64,000 nucleotides of DNA, from assembly GCA_004340125.1 (NCBI GenBank), contig SLUK01000001.1:124001-188000 (forward strand), in the 5' to 3' direction. The stretch's first letter is position 1. Each line of letters opens with the position of its first letter. A model generated the notes under the pieces. It was not told the DNA's origin. It saw nothing but the letters and a program-made list of their open reading frames with translations, and ran no database searches. Both the position numbers and the translations under genes were made by a program. The stretch is from Harryflintia acetispora (GTDB taxonomy: Bacteria > Bacillota > Clostridia > Oscillospirales > Ruminococcaceae). Positions 8,401 to 15,699 of the stretch are shown piece after piece.

Positions 8401-8543
8401 ACGATGAACATCGGCATCTCCATGTTCGGCGTCAGCTCGAGCGGCGTGCCGATCAAGGAGGATACGCCGAACACCACCAGGGTGATGATACAAACCAAAA
8501 TTGAAACAGGACGTTTTAATGCAATCTTTGTCAAATTACGCAT
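5421..8543 (-). CDS. RND-family efflux permease
   Basis: The 1040-residue inner-membrane pump is of the AcrB/SwrC type. It exchanges protons for export of drugs, bile acids or other amphiphiles. It has the full RND plan: a first membrane helix at residues 10-30, a large extracytoplasmic loop, a central block of helices with GVGMMVDNAIVVLD (helix 4 proton-relay Asp), a second large loop, and a final block with a matching GIVVNNAIVLIDY segment. The two halves are homologous. It begins six bases after the adaptor gene, with AGGAGGG inside the end of that gene. The Asp/Pro-rich C-terminal tail is cytoplasmic. A Gram-positive-type cell has no TolC partner, so it probably works with the adaptor alone. 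Confidence 0.95.
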   Translation of the reverse strand: MRNLTKIALKRPVSILVCIITLVVFGVSSLIGTPLELTPNMEMPMFIVTTIYPGAGPEEVQDLVTKELESSVSTLSGLKNVDSRSMENMSLLILEMEYGTDMDVAHTDLQKKLDMAENGLPDEVTTAPTIIEMTMDSMPVIQLAVEQTGDVDLLNYLNDNIVPDFEKITGVAEVNVYGGQESYVQVRLDEQKLRQYGLDMSTVCSMVASSDFSLPVGSADQGSLSLSLRGGVSYPSPEALAKLPLTLKSGDIIHLSDIATVSQTQKKSDSVSRYNGRDAVSMSLTKRASASTNAVTGAVIRQVEQINQKDKAIQLDVIFNQSDEIWNSLWGVIESMILAIAISMVVLYLFLGDIKASLIVGTSMPTSVLVTLIIMSFSGMTFNMLSLGGLTIGVGMMVDNAIVVLDSCFKKRDEHRTFKDAALEGAGIVASAVTASTLTTVVVFLPIALMQGMSGQLFKDVGFTIVFALTASLISALTLVPLLFLKFKPVEKKDALVNRALRKVEQKYAVLIKKSLGHKKLVVLVAVVLLVVSFMLVPFIGVELMPSTDSGQISISISTRPGLKLEETSKIISRVEGLIGQYPDVDRYMVSGSDGGGEGAASFSIYLKDERKMSTYDIVDELRQETKDYLNCDVQVSAASMMSMGGTDTVVVNLIGNDRDKLQDAAGQVKELMYQNPGVVTVTSSLSDGSPQAEIVVDPVKSGAVGLTPVQVMGTLNSMISGKNVTNIRMGDHDYDIWVEFPEDTYQTVGDLGAINLTAPSGAQVPLLDIATIEYSNSPQMITRHNNQYTVSITAQTTTKNAAKINNEVTTAAMGMQLPEGVDHYMGGQNEQMAEEFSAIFAALGTAIFLVFVVMAIQFESMRFSLMVMISVPFSLIGAFLGLLLTRTTISMTSLMGFIMLVGIVVNNAIVLIDYTNQLREGGMKVRNALIKAGRSRLRPILMTTLTTVLGMVPLAVGLGSNGEMMRGMAMVVIGGLSASTILTLVLIPTFYLILSKRDEKNPNLRGDDDFDPEKPKIEYHQELPDDLNQSDDFPEIQPI

Positions 8544-8549
8544 ACGAGG

Positions 8550-10127
8550 TTAACCCTCCTGACCCGGGGCTTCCCCGGCCTGGGAGGAGCTCTCCCCGGC
8601 TTCGCTCTGGGCCTCCCCCTGCGGGGCCGCCGGCCCCTGGGGGCTGTCTGCGCCCTCGGACCCGACTTGTTTCACCTTGGTCCCGTCGACCAGAGTGGCA
8701 TTCCAGCTGTCGATCACCAGGTCCTCGGTGCTGATCCCCGAGAGCACCTCAATGGTTTCGTCGTTGGTGATCCCGGTCTCCACCGGGGTCTTCCTGGCGG
8801 TCCCTTCGGCGGTCAGCACATAGACGAAGGTCTCCCCGCCGTCGTGATAGATGCAGTCCACCGGCAGGAGCACCGCCTCCTTGGCCTTGGCGGTGGGCGC
8901 GGTCACCTTGACCGAAATGCCGCTGTAGAGCTCGCCCGGGTCGGCATCGATACGCGCCTTGCAGGGGAACAGGCCGCTCTGCTCGTCGAGGCGGGAGCCC
9001 ACCTCGACCACCGAGCCGGTATAGGTCCTGCCGCCGTTCTCAATCGTTACCTGGTCGCCGACCGCCATGTGCTCCAGGGCGCTGGCGGGCACGCCGAACT
9101 TGACCACCATGATCTCCTTGTTGGAAACCACGTAGGCCGGGCTGGTGGGGGCGGTCTGTCCGTGGTCCTCCACGCTTTTCAGCTCGATCACCCCGTCGAT
9201 GGGGGAGGTCACCTTGGTATACTCCATCTGCTTCATGGCCGCATCCAGCCCCGCCTTGGCGCTGGCCAAAGTGGCGTCCACGATGTTCTCGGTCTCGGGA
9301 ATGGCCAGCTCCTCGGTGATGCGCGCCGATTCCTCGGCGGTCTCCATGGCGGTGGCCGCGTTGCGCAGGGCGGTGCGCAGGTTCTTGAGCGTCGGGTCGT
9401 CCCCATCCTTGGTCGCCCGCCACTGGGCCTTGACCGTCTCATAGGTGGATTTCAGCTTGGCGTAGTCGGTCTGGGCCGAGGCGAGCTGTTCCTTGAGGCT
9501 CTGCAGCTCCTTGCTGCTGCCCACGGTCGCCGCCTGCTTGACGGCCGCCTGCAGCCGGGCGACGTAATCCTCCATCTCGTCGACCTCGTCCTGCAGATCG
9601 TCCATATCATCCTCCAGCTTGTCGAGGCTGGTGTCCTCATTGTAGGTATCCAGGTTGTCCAGCGCCGTCTTATAGCCGTTCTTGGCCTGGGAGAAGCTCG
9701 AGGAGCTCTGCAGCTTCTGGCTGGCGATCCCGCTGCCCTTGGTGCTCTCGGCCTGGGCGACCTGCAGATTATAGGCCGCCTGGGCGGTCTGCACCTGGGT
9801 CTGCACATCGGACGGGTCGATCTCGTAGAGCAGGTCGCCCTTTCTGACGGTGTCGCCCACCTTGAAGTAGGTGGTCAGCACCGTGCCGGCCATCTTGGGG
9901 AAGATGTTGACCGACTCGTCGGGCTGGACCTTCCCGATAAATTCGGTGGTGACCTCCAGATCGCCCACCTGCGGGTTCAGCGCGCTGACGCGGATCTCAT
10001 CCTCGGCCTCGGCCTGCGCCGGCACGGCCGGGGCCTTGCTTCCCATCATCCCCACGCCGATTGCCGCGAGGATCACCACTGCGGCGCAGCCAAGGACAAT
10101 CAAAATCTTTTTCTTGTTCTTTTTCAC
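8550..10127 (-). CDS. RND efflux adaptor (membrane fusion protein)
   Basis: This 525-residue HlyD/AcrA-type adaptor partners with the permease downstream. A membrane anchor lies at residues 8-28. A split lipoyl-like domain follows (one half near residue 75, PKMAGTVLTTYFKVGDTVRKG; the other after residue 300, VTSPIDGVIELK). Between them is a long alpha-helical coiled-coil hairpin (about residues 115-290). A beta-barrel and membrane-proximal domain follow. The last ~40 residues are low complexity (Gly, Glu, Ser, Gln). The GTG start follows AAGGGG. The hairpin is unusually long for a Gram-positive adaptor and could span the cell wall. Confidence 0.92.
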   Translation of the reverse strand: MKKNKKKILIVLGCAAVVILAAIGVGMMGSKAPAVPAQAEAEDEIRVSALNPQVGDLEVTTEFIGKVQPDESVNIFPKMAGTVLTTYFKVGDTVRKGDLLYEIDPSDVQTQVQTAQAAYNLQVAQAESTKGSGIASQKLQSSSSFSQAKNGYKTALDNLDTYNEDTSLDKLEDDMDDLQDEVDEMEDYVARLQAAVKQAATVGSSKELQSLKEQLASAQTDYAKLKSTYETVKAQWRATKDGDDPTLKNLRTALRNAATAMETAEESARITEELAIPETENIVDATLASAKAGLDAAMKQMEYTKVTSPIDGVIELKSVEDHGQTAPTSPAYVVSNKEIMVVKFGVPASALEHMAVGDQVTIENGGRTYTGSVVEVGSRLDEQSGLFPCKARIDADPGELYSGISVKVTAPTAKAKEAVLLPVDCIYHDGGETFVYVLTAEGTARKTPVETGITNDETIEVLSGISTEDLVIDSWNATLVDGTKVKQVGSEGADSPQGPAAPQGEAQSEAGESSSQAGEAPGQEG

Positions 10128-10290
10128 CGTTATGTACCCCTTTTAGCTAAATTCATAATCTGTTGCGAAAACTGCGTCTTTGCCGTCATTCCACCCGGTA
10201 AAGGCCCTGTGCATATAAAAAGGCGGGCCTTCTAACAATAAAAAACGAATATGGGAAATTCGTGATGGAACCGTGAACAATTTAAAAACT

Positions 10291-10632
10291 TCACTTTTCG
10301 GTATCCTGTCTGCCGATGACCACGGCCGGCTGCCCTTCGAGAATCTGGTCGAGCAGCGTGCGGTAATACCGCCACTTGCTTAAATACAGTTCGTTGCGGC
10401 TTCGCCCCGCCTCGGTCAGCCGGTAATAGCGCCGGTTTCGCCCCTGGCAGGCCATGTCATAGGTCTCCAGCAGCCCCTCCCGGCGCAGGCGCCGCAGGAT
10501 CGGATAGAGCGTCGATTCGGAAATCTCCATCAGCGCCTTGATCCCGTTGGTCAGCTCATAGCCGTAGCTGTCCTGCCGCGCCAGAATCGCCAGCACGCAG
10601 GCCTCCAGCATCATGGACCCTATTAGCTGCAA
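10291..10632 (-). CDS. PadR-family transcriptional regulator
   Basis: The 113-residue winged-helix protein has the PadR signature: YGYELTNGIKALMEISESTLYPILRRL, then a basic wing GRNRRYYRLTEAGR. It lies upstream of and codirectional with the efflux adaptor and permease, separated by 163 bases. It is therefore the likely local repressor that responds to a pump substrate. A TTG start with GGGGG upstream is read; the next ATG is seven codons inside. An AT-rich palindrome sits just past its promoter. Confidence 0.9.
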   Translation of the reverse strand: MQLIGSMMLEACVLAILARQDSYGYELTNGIKALMEISESTLYPILRRLRREGLLETYDMACQGRNRRYYRLTEAGRSRNELYLSKWRYYRTLLDQILEGQPAVVIGRQDTEK

Positions 10633-10667
10633 AATCCCGCCCCCTTCTTGATCCTATCATTTTATCT

Positions 10668-10716
10668 ATATTATAAGCTGTATAATATTATTACTCAGTC
10701 AATACTGTTTTGTCAA
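10668..10716 (-). promoter_or_regulatory. padR promoter and palindromic operator
   Basis: Leftward TTGACA (10711-10716), 17 bases, TAATAA (10688-10693). Immediately downstream lies an inverted repeat ATATTATA-N5-TATAATAT (10668-10688), where a bound repressor would block transcription. The assignment to PadR is an inference. Confidence 0.55.
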
Positions 10717-10844
10717 TGACATTCTCACACATTTTCACCATTTCCCCGACAAAAAATCCATACAATCTGCCCAGGGGCGCGAGGGCAGGTTCCGCGCACC
10801 GCCCTACAGGCAGGCCCCATTTTTATTCCCCCGCGCAAAAGAGC

Positions 10845-10880
10845 AAAAAAGGAACGCTGCAAAGCCTTGCAGCGTTCCTT
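10845..10880. terminator. Bidirectional terminator downstream of the ferredoxin gene
   Basis: A perfect stem (AAGGAACGCTGCAA pairing with TTGCAGCGTTCCTT) is flanked by T runs on both strands. It ends the leftward ferredoxin transcript. Confidence 0.85.
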
Positions 10881-10913
10881 TTTTGTTCATTATTCAGCTT
10901 GTCCGGGACAGGA

Positions 10914-11145
<232 letters not shown>

Positions 11146-11280
11146 GTGGTATTGCCCATCCTTTACAGAAAGTTTACCCCGGTTTCCCACGTCCTAATCC
11201 ACTTTTTTAAAAGGCTTTTTCTCAGCCGCGGCTTCTGCTGCATACCGTTTTTCCAGGCAGGACACGCACGCGGCGAATCA

Positions 11281-11480
11281 AAAAAAGACCCGTAGTAACC
11301 TTGTCTGGCGGTCATTTCCATGTGAAAAACCACGTTTCAATTAGAACGGGCTTCTTTCTACCCGTTTATTTTTCCTAATTATATCCTGTTTTTCCGCTTT
11401 CTGCAAGAGAAAACCACATTTCTGCCGGGGCTGCTCCCTCCCCGTTGACCGGCAGACAAGGTTACTAACGGTTTTTTCCG
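11281..11480. repeat. About 200-bp element with long imperfect terminal inverted repeats
   Basis: GTAACCTTGTCTGGCGGTCA (11295-11314) is matched in inverted orientation around 11446-11466 with one mismatch. The match extends outward through CCG(T)TA and an A-run/T-run to about 11281 and 11480. Inside are two direct copies of a GAAAACCAC(A/G)TTTC motif and a small AACGGG/CCCGTT hairpin with T run. It lies in the 5' leader of the GLUG-protein gene. It may be a MITE-like remnant or a structured leader. Confidence 0.6.
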
Positions 11481-11508
11481 TACCTATTTCCGAAGGAGGA
11501 CAGAACAG

Positions 11509-12789
11509 ATGAAAAAACTTCGCACCGCGCTCCCCGCTATGGTCCTGTTGGCCTGTGCGCTCGCGTTGAGCGCCAACGCGCAGGGAGCCGCCTTTGAGCG
11601 CAATCCAAACGGCGCCGGCTGGGGGATCAGCGTGCCCTTCACCCCGGACAGCCGGGCGGACTACACCTTCGAGCTCTATCTCGGCTCCTCGGCCGCCGAC
11701 GCGCTGCCCGAAAACCTGCTGGACAGGAAGGAGGGCGTCACCGCCTCTCCGGTGTTCCTGGAGGCCTACGGCTTCGACCCCTCGATTCCCGGGACCGTCC
11801 TCTGGCTGCGGGTGAGCGCCAGCGTGGACCCGCGCCGTCAGGGACTGGATACCCCCGGCATGCGGGAGCAGAAAATCACCCTTTCGGGCGGCTGCGGCTG
11901 CACCGGGCTGTCAACCTACGAACAACCCTTCTACTACGGCGACGGCACCGAAAGGAACCCCTTTTTGGTGAGCACGCCGCAGCAGCTCCAGCACCTGAAC
12001 AATGGCCGGCACCTCCAGCAGGGGCAGTATTTCCTCCAGACCTGCGACATCGACCTTCGTGGTTACGACAGCGACGGGGACCCCGCCAACGGCAACTGGA
12101 GGCCGATCGGCTACACGACCTATCCCGACTACCCCGGCATCTTCATCGGCCACTACGACGGGAACGGGCATCTGGTGCAAAATATGTCCTTTCATCTGAC
12201 CCTGGATGAGAACACCGCCGGGTTGTTTGGGGCAATTCAAAGCAGCACCATCGAAAATCTCGGGGTGGTCAGCGGGGAGATCCTCACCGACAGCGACATC
12301 GGGGGCGTGGTGGGGACGGCCATCAACTCGCACATCGCCTGCTGCTACGCCGATGTGAACATCACGGGCAGCACAAGCGACCCGATGGGCGGTCCCGTAG
12401 TAAGCACACTCTATGACTCGACGATCGAGAACTGCTGCGGCCGGGGCAACATTTCGAGCTCCGTTGCCTCCGGCGGAATTGCCGGGGCATTTTGGGGCGG
12501 CACAAATACCATCCGCAACTGCTATTCCCTTGCCACGCTTCAGAGCACCCGTTTTACCGGCGGCATCGTGGCCCGCCTGAACACGGGCCTTTCCTACACC
12601 ATGGACGGCTGCTACTGGCTGGCCGGGCCCCTTTACGCAGAGGGGTCGGGTGGCGTGACCCCAAGCGGGAACTACCGCCTCGCTTCCCTCTCCGACTTTG
12701 AGAGCGGCGTACCTTTTCCCGGCTGGGACACCGGCGTTTGGCAGTTCGAGGCGGGCAAGGCCCCGCAGCTGCGCGTCTTCCTGCGCTGA
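11509..12789 (+). CDS. Secreted GLUG-motif (beta-helix) surface protein
   Basis: The 426-residue product has a clear signal peptide (basic start, hydrophobic stretch, likely cleavage after SANAQG near residue 26). The N-terminal ~120 residues form an unassigned beta-rich domain. The rest carries irregular repeats of the GLUG/IgA-protease-adhesin kind (GLFGAIQSSTIENLGVVSG, GGVVGTAINSHIACCYADVN, GGIAGAFWGGTNTIRNCYS, GGIVARLNTG), which fold as a right-handed beta-helix. No sortase signal or C-terminal anchor is visible, so it may be released or bound non-covalently. ATG follows AAGGAGG. It is monocistronic, with terminator after it. Its role in adhesion is a family inference. Confidence 0.82.
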   Translation: MKKLRTALPAMVLLACALALSANAQGAAFERNPNGAGWGISVPFTPDSRADYTFELYLGSSAADALPENLLDRKEGVTASPVFLEAYGFDPSIPGTVLWLRVSASVDPRRQGLDTPGMREQKITLSGGCGCTGLSTYEQPFYYGDGTERNPFLVSTPQQLQHLNNGRHLQQGQYFLQTCDIDLRGYDSDGDPANGNWRPIGYTTYPDYPGIFIGHYDGNGHLVQNMSFHLTLDENTAGLFGAIQSSTIENLGVVSGEILTDSDIGGVVGTAINSHIACCYADVNITGSTSDPMGGPVVSTLYDSTIENCCGRGNISSSVASGGIAGAFWGGTNTIRNCYSLATLQSTRFTGGIVARLNTGLSYTMDGCYWLAGPLYAEGSGGVTPSGNYRLASLSDFESGVPFPGWDTGVWQFEAGKAPQLRVFLR

Positions 12790-12837
12790 GGCCGCGGTGC
12801 GCACACCGGCGGGCCCGCAAGCCCTCCCGCACGAAAG

Positions 12838-12880
12838 AACCCGGCGGGCCGCAGATCAATCTGCGGCCCGCCGGGTTTTC
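12838..12880. terminator. Bidirectional terminator between the GLUG and GGGtGRT genes
   Basis: ACCCGGCGGGCCGCAG pairs with CTGCGGCCCGCCGGGT across a six-base loop, followed by TTTT on the + strand and a shorter T-rich tract on the other. Confidence 0.8.
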
Positions 12881-12898
12881 CATAAATACGCTATTTTC

Positions 12899-13897
12899 TT
12901 ATTTGCAGGCCTCTTCGACCGCAACCGCGCAGGCGACGGTGGCGCCGACCATCGGGTTGTTGCCCATCCCGATCAGGCCCATCATCTCGACGTGCGCCGG
13001 GACGGAGGAGGAGCCGGCAAACTGCGCGTCGCCGTGCATGCGGCCCATCGAGTCGGTCAGGCCGTAGGAAGCCGGGCCGGCGCCCATGTTGTCCGGGTGC
13101 AGGGTGCGCCCGGTGCCGCCGCCCGAGGCCACCGAGAAGTACTTGACGCCGTTCTCGTAGGACCACTTCTTATAGGTGCCCGCGACCAGGTGCTGGAAGC
13201 GGGTCGGGTTGGTGGAGTTGCCGGTGATCGAAACGTCGACTTTCTCGAGCTTCATGATCGCCACGCCCTCGAGCACGTCGTTCGCGCCGTAGACGCGCAC
13301 CTTGGCCTTCTCGCCGTCCGAGAACGCGACCTCGCGCACGATCTTGATCTCGCCGGTCTTGAAGTCGTAGTCGGTCTCGACATAGGTGAAGCCGTTGATG
13401 CGGGAGATGATGTAAGCGGCGTCCTTGCCCAGACCGTTTAAGATGACGCGCAGCGGCTCCTTGCGGGCCTTGTTCGCGTTGCGGGCGATGCCGATCGCAC
13501 CCTCGGCCGCGGCGAAGGACTCGTGCCCGGCCAGGAAGCAGAAGCACTTGGTCTCATCTCTGAGCAGCATGGCGCCCAGGTTCCCGTGGCCCTTGCCCAC
13601 GTCCCGCTGCTCGGCGACCGAGCCGGGGATACAGAACGCCTGCAGGCCGATTCCGATCGCCTCGGCGGCGTCGGCGGCTTTCGAGGCCCCCTTCTTGAGG
13701 GCGACCGCGGTGCCCAGGGTATAGGCCCAGACCGCGTTCTCAAACGCGATGGGCTGCACGCCCTTGACGATGGTCTCCACGTCGATCCCCTTGGATTTGC
13801 AGAGGTCCCGCGCCGCCTCGAGCGACTCCAGGCCGTATTCTTTTAAGCATGCCTCGATTTTAGGCATTCTTCTCTCTTTACCTTCAAACTGTGCCAT
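12899..13897 (-). CDS. GGGtGRT protein
   Basis: The 332-residue protein matches the conserved, functionally unassigned GGGtGRT family of anaerobic Firmicutes and relatives. The name motif is present as SGGGTGRTLHPDN near residue 255. Other conserved blocks are IQPIAFENA-like near residue 52, CIPGSVAEQRDVGKGHGNL, CFCFLAGHESFAAAEGAIG, and ILNGLGKDAAYIISRINGF. No membrane segment or signal peptide is seen. It follows the NifU-like scaffold gene by 21 bases in one operon, a pairing that suggests a role with iron-sulfur clusters. GGGAGGG precedes the ATG at 13897; a second ATG ten codons in also has a site, but family members keep the longer N-terminus. Confidence 0.93.
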   Translation of the reverse strand: MAQFEGKERRMPKIEACLKEYGLESLEAARDLCKSKGIDVETIVKGVQPIAFENAVWAYTLGTAVALKKGASKAADAAEAIGIGLQAFCIPGSVAEQRDVGKGHGNLGAMLLRDETKCFCFLAGHESFAAAEGAIGIARNANKARKEPLRVILNGLGKDAAYIISRINGFTYVETDYDFKTGEIKIVREVAFSDGEKAKVRVYGANDVLEGVAIMKLEKVDVSITGNSTNPTRFQHLVAGTYKKWSYENGVKYFSVASGGGTGRTLHPDNMGAGPASYGLTDSMGRMHGDAQFAGSSSVPAHVEMMGLIGMGNNPMVGATVACAVAVEEACK

Positions 13898-13918
13898 TGC
13901 GAAATCCCTCCCTTTCTC

Positions 13919-14611
13919 TTATTCTTCACGCGGGTCGATGTACTTAGGAGCATTCTCGTAACGGCCGTATGTACCGACGTTCTTCTCGAACGCAGTCTTC
14001 GGGTCAACGCCGTGTCTCATATCCTCCAACATCTTTCCGACTTTTACGAACTTGTAGCCGATGGCCTCGCCGTTCTCGTCCACCGCCACGCTCAGGATGT
14101 AGCCCTCGGCCAGCTCCAGGTAGCGCACGCCCTTGAGCCCGGTGGAGAAGATGGTGCCCACCTGGGAGCGCAGGCCCTTGCCCAGGTCCTCGAGCGAGGC
14201 GCCGATGGGAAGGCCGTCCTCGGAGAAGGCGGTCTGGCTGCGCCCGTAAACGAGCTGCTTGAAGATCTCGCGCATGGCAACGTTGATCGCGTCGCAGACC
14301 AGGTCGGTATTGAGCGCCTCGAGCAGGGTCTTGCCGGGGAGGATCTCGCCCGCCATCGCCGCCGAATGGGTCATGCCCGAGCAGCCGAGGGTCTCGACGA
14401 GCGCCTCCTCGATGATGCCGTTTTTCACGTTCAGGGTCAGCTTGCAAGCGCCCTGCTGCGGTGCGCACCAGCCGATGCCGTGCGAGAGGCCGGAAATGTC
14501 GCTGATCTGGTATGCCTTGACCCATCTGCCCTCTTCGGGGATGGGAGCGGGTCCGTGGTGCGGGCCCTTGGTGAGAGTGCACATGCTCTCAACTTCGTGA
14601 GAATAGTTCAT
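13919..14611 (-). CDS. NifU/IscU-like iron-sulfur cluster scaffold, GGGtGRT-associated
   Basis: This 230-residue protein contains an IscU-type scaffold domain. Candidate cluster ligands are the Cys residues in GIGWCAPQQGACKL and VETLGCSGMTHSAAMAGE, and Cys in TDLVCDAINVAMREI. It lacks the C-terminal thioredoxin-like domain of NifU. Family knowledge links it to a GGGtGRT gene, as here. The chosen ATG has AGAAGGA upstream. The nearest cysteine desulfurase is 22 kb away in this window (36875-38044). It probably assembles or carries clusters for a dedicated target rather than general biogenesis. Confidence 0.88.
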   Translation of the reverse strand: MNYSHEVESMCTLTKGPHHGPAPIPEEGRWVKAYQISDISGLSHGIGWCAPQQGACKLTLNVKNGIIEEALVETLGCSGMTHSAAMAGEILPGKTLLEALNTDLVCDAINVAMREIFKQLVYGRSQTAFSEDGLPIGASLEDLGKGLRSQVGTIFSTGLKGVRYLELAEGYILSVAVDENGEAIGYKFVKVGKMLEDMRHGVDPKTAFEKNVGTYGRYENAPKYIDPREE

Positions 14612-14677
14612 ATTCCTTCTGGCTCCTTTCAACAAATGTCCTACCCGACCGACGCGGGAAATCCATTGTACAAGGCT

Positions 14678-14735
14678 ATTATAATATGCGGGGGCCCAAT
14701 TTACAAGACGTGAGGTTGTCAAAACATTGACAAAC
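14678..14735 (-). promoter_or_regulatory. Promoter of the scaffold/GGGtGRT operon with upstream palindrome
   Basis: Leftward TTGTAA (14701-14706), 17 bases, TATAAT (14678-14683). Just upstream of the -35 is TTGTCAA-N4-TTGACAA (about 14716-14733), placed as an activator or regulator site. The factor is unknown. Confidence 0.65.
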
Positions 14736-14790
14736 CCATGAATTTTTGCACCCTTCTTTTTGTCCGAAACCCGCAGGCGGGGCGGGGCGG

Positions 14791-14819
14791 TTGAATAAGC
14801 GCGCAAAACATGGTAAATT
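14791..14819 (+). promoter_or_regulatory. Promoter of the rightward queG-like to ricT run
   Basis: TTGAAT (14791-14796), 17 bases, TAAATT (14814-14819), 39 bases before the first start codon. Confidence 0.65.
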
Positions 14820-14858
14820 AATAAGAAGTCAGAGTGTGTGAAAAGGGGTGGAGTGCCG

Positions 14859-15686
14859 ATGGAGCCGACCGGAGAACTGCTGCGCGCCCTGTTCCAGGAG
14901 GCGGGGCTCAGCGAGTACGGGACGTGCGACTTCGACCCCGCCCTTTGCCGCCTGCCCTCCCGCAAGCGGCTGCCGCCGGGGGCCCGCTCCCTGGTGATGG
15001 CGGCCGTCCCCTACTATGTGGGGCGCTTCCCCCACCGCAACGTTTCCCGCTACGCGATGGTGCAGGACTACCACACGGTGAGCGGCGCGCTGCTCGAAAG
15101 GGTATCTCTGCGGCTGCGCGAGGCCTTCCCCGGGGAGCAGTTCCTGGCACTGGTGGACGCCTCCCCCATCGACGAGGTCGAGGCCGGCAGGCGGGCGGGG
15201 CTGGGGGTGCGCGGGCTGCACGGCCAGCTCATAAACGAAACCTACGGGTCATATATTTTTATCGGAGCGATCGTCTCCACAGTGCGCTTTCCCCCGTCCC
15301 GCCCGAAGGAGGGCGGCTGCCTGCGCTGCGGGCGCTGCCTTGCCGCCTGCCCCACCGGGGCGCTGAATGATCGGGGCCTTGTGCGCGGGCGCTGCCGCTC
15401 CCACCTGACCCAGAAAAAGAAGCTCACGGACCCCGAAGAGAGGGCGCAAATCTCGGCGGGCGGGATGGCCTGGGGGTGCGACATCTGCACCGACTGCTGC
15501 CCGATGAACCGGGGGAAGGCCTACAGCGGCATCCCGGATTTCTACCGGAATATCTGCGCCGTGGTGCGCGATACTAACCTTGACGCGATGATCGCCGACC
15601 GCGCCTACGCCTACAAGGGCCAGGCGGTTTTGCGGCGAAACCTGGGCCTGATCGAACATTCAGCGGCGCCTGACGCCCACCGATAA
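14859..15686 (+). CDS. Short QueG-like double [4Fe-4S] protein
   Basis: The 275-residue protein resembles epoxyqueuosine reductase, the cobalamin and iron-sulfur enzyme of the last step of queuosine synthesis in tRNA. It has the N-terminal corrinoid-domain blocks (SRYAMVQDYHTVSG, VDASPIDEVEAGRRAGLGVRG) and two cluster motifs, CLRCGRCLAACPTGAL near residue 160 and CDICTDCCPMN near residue 210. Authentic QueG is about 370-380 residues with C-terminal HEAT-like repeats, and these are missing here. It may therefore be a reductase of another function. The ATG at 14859 follows AAAAGGGGTGGA; a GTG seven codons earlier has no site. Confidence 0.75.
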   Translation: MEPTGELLRALFQEAGLSEYGTCDFDPALCRLPSRKRLPPGARSLVMAAVPYYVGRFPHRNVSRYAMVQDYHTVSGALLERVSLRLREAFPGEQFLALVDASPIDEVEAGRRAGLGVRGLHGQLINETYGSYIFIGAIVSTVRFPPSRPKEGGCLRCGRCLAACPTGALNDRGLVRGRCRSHLTQKKKLTDPEERAQISAGGMAWGCDICTDCCPMNRGKAYSGIPDFYRNICAVVRDTNLDAMIADRAYAYKGQAVLRRNLGLIEHSAAPDAHR

Positions 15687-15699
15687 AGGAGACGACAAG

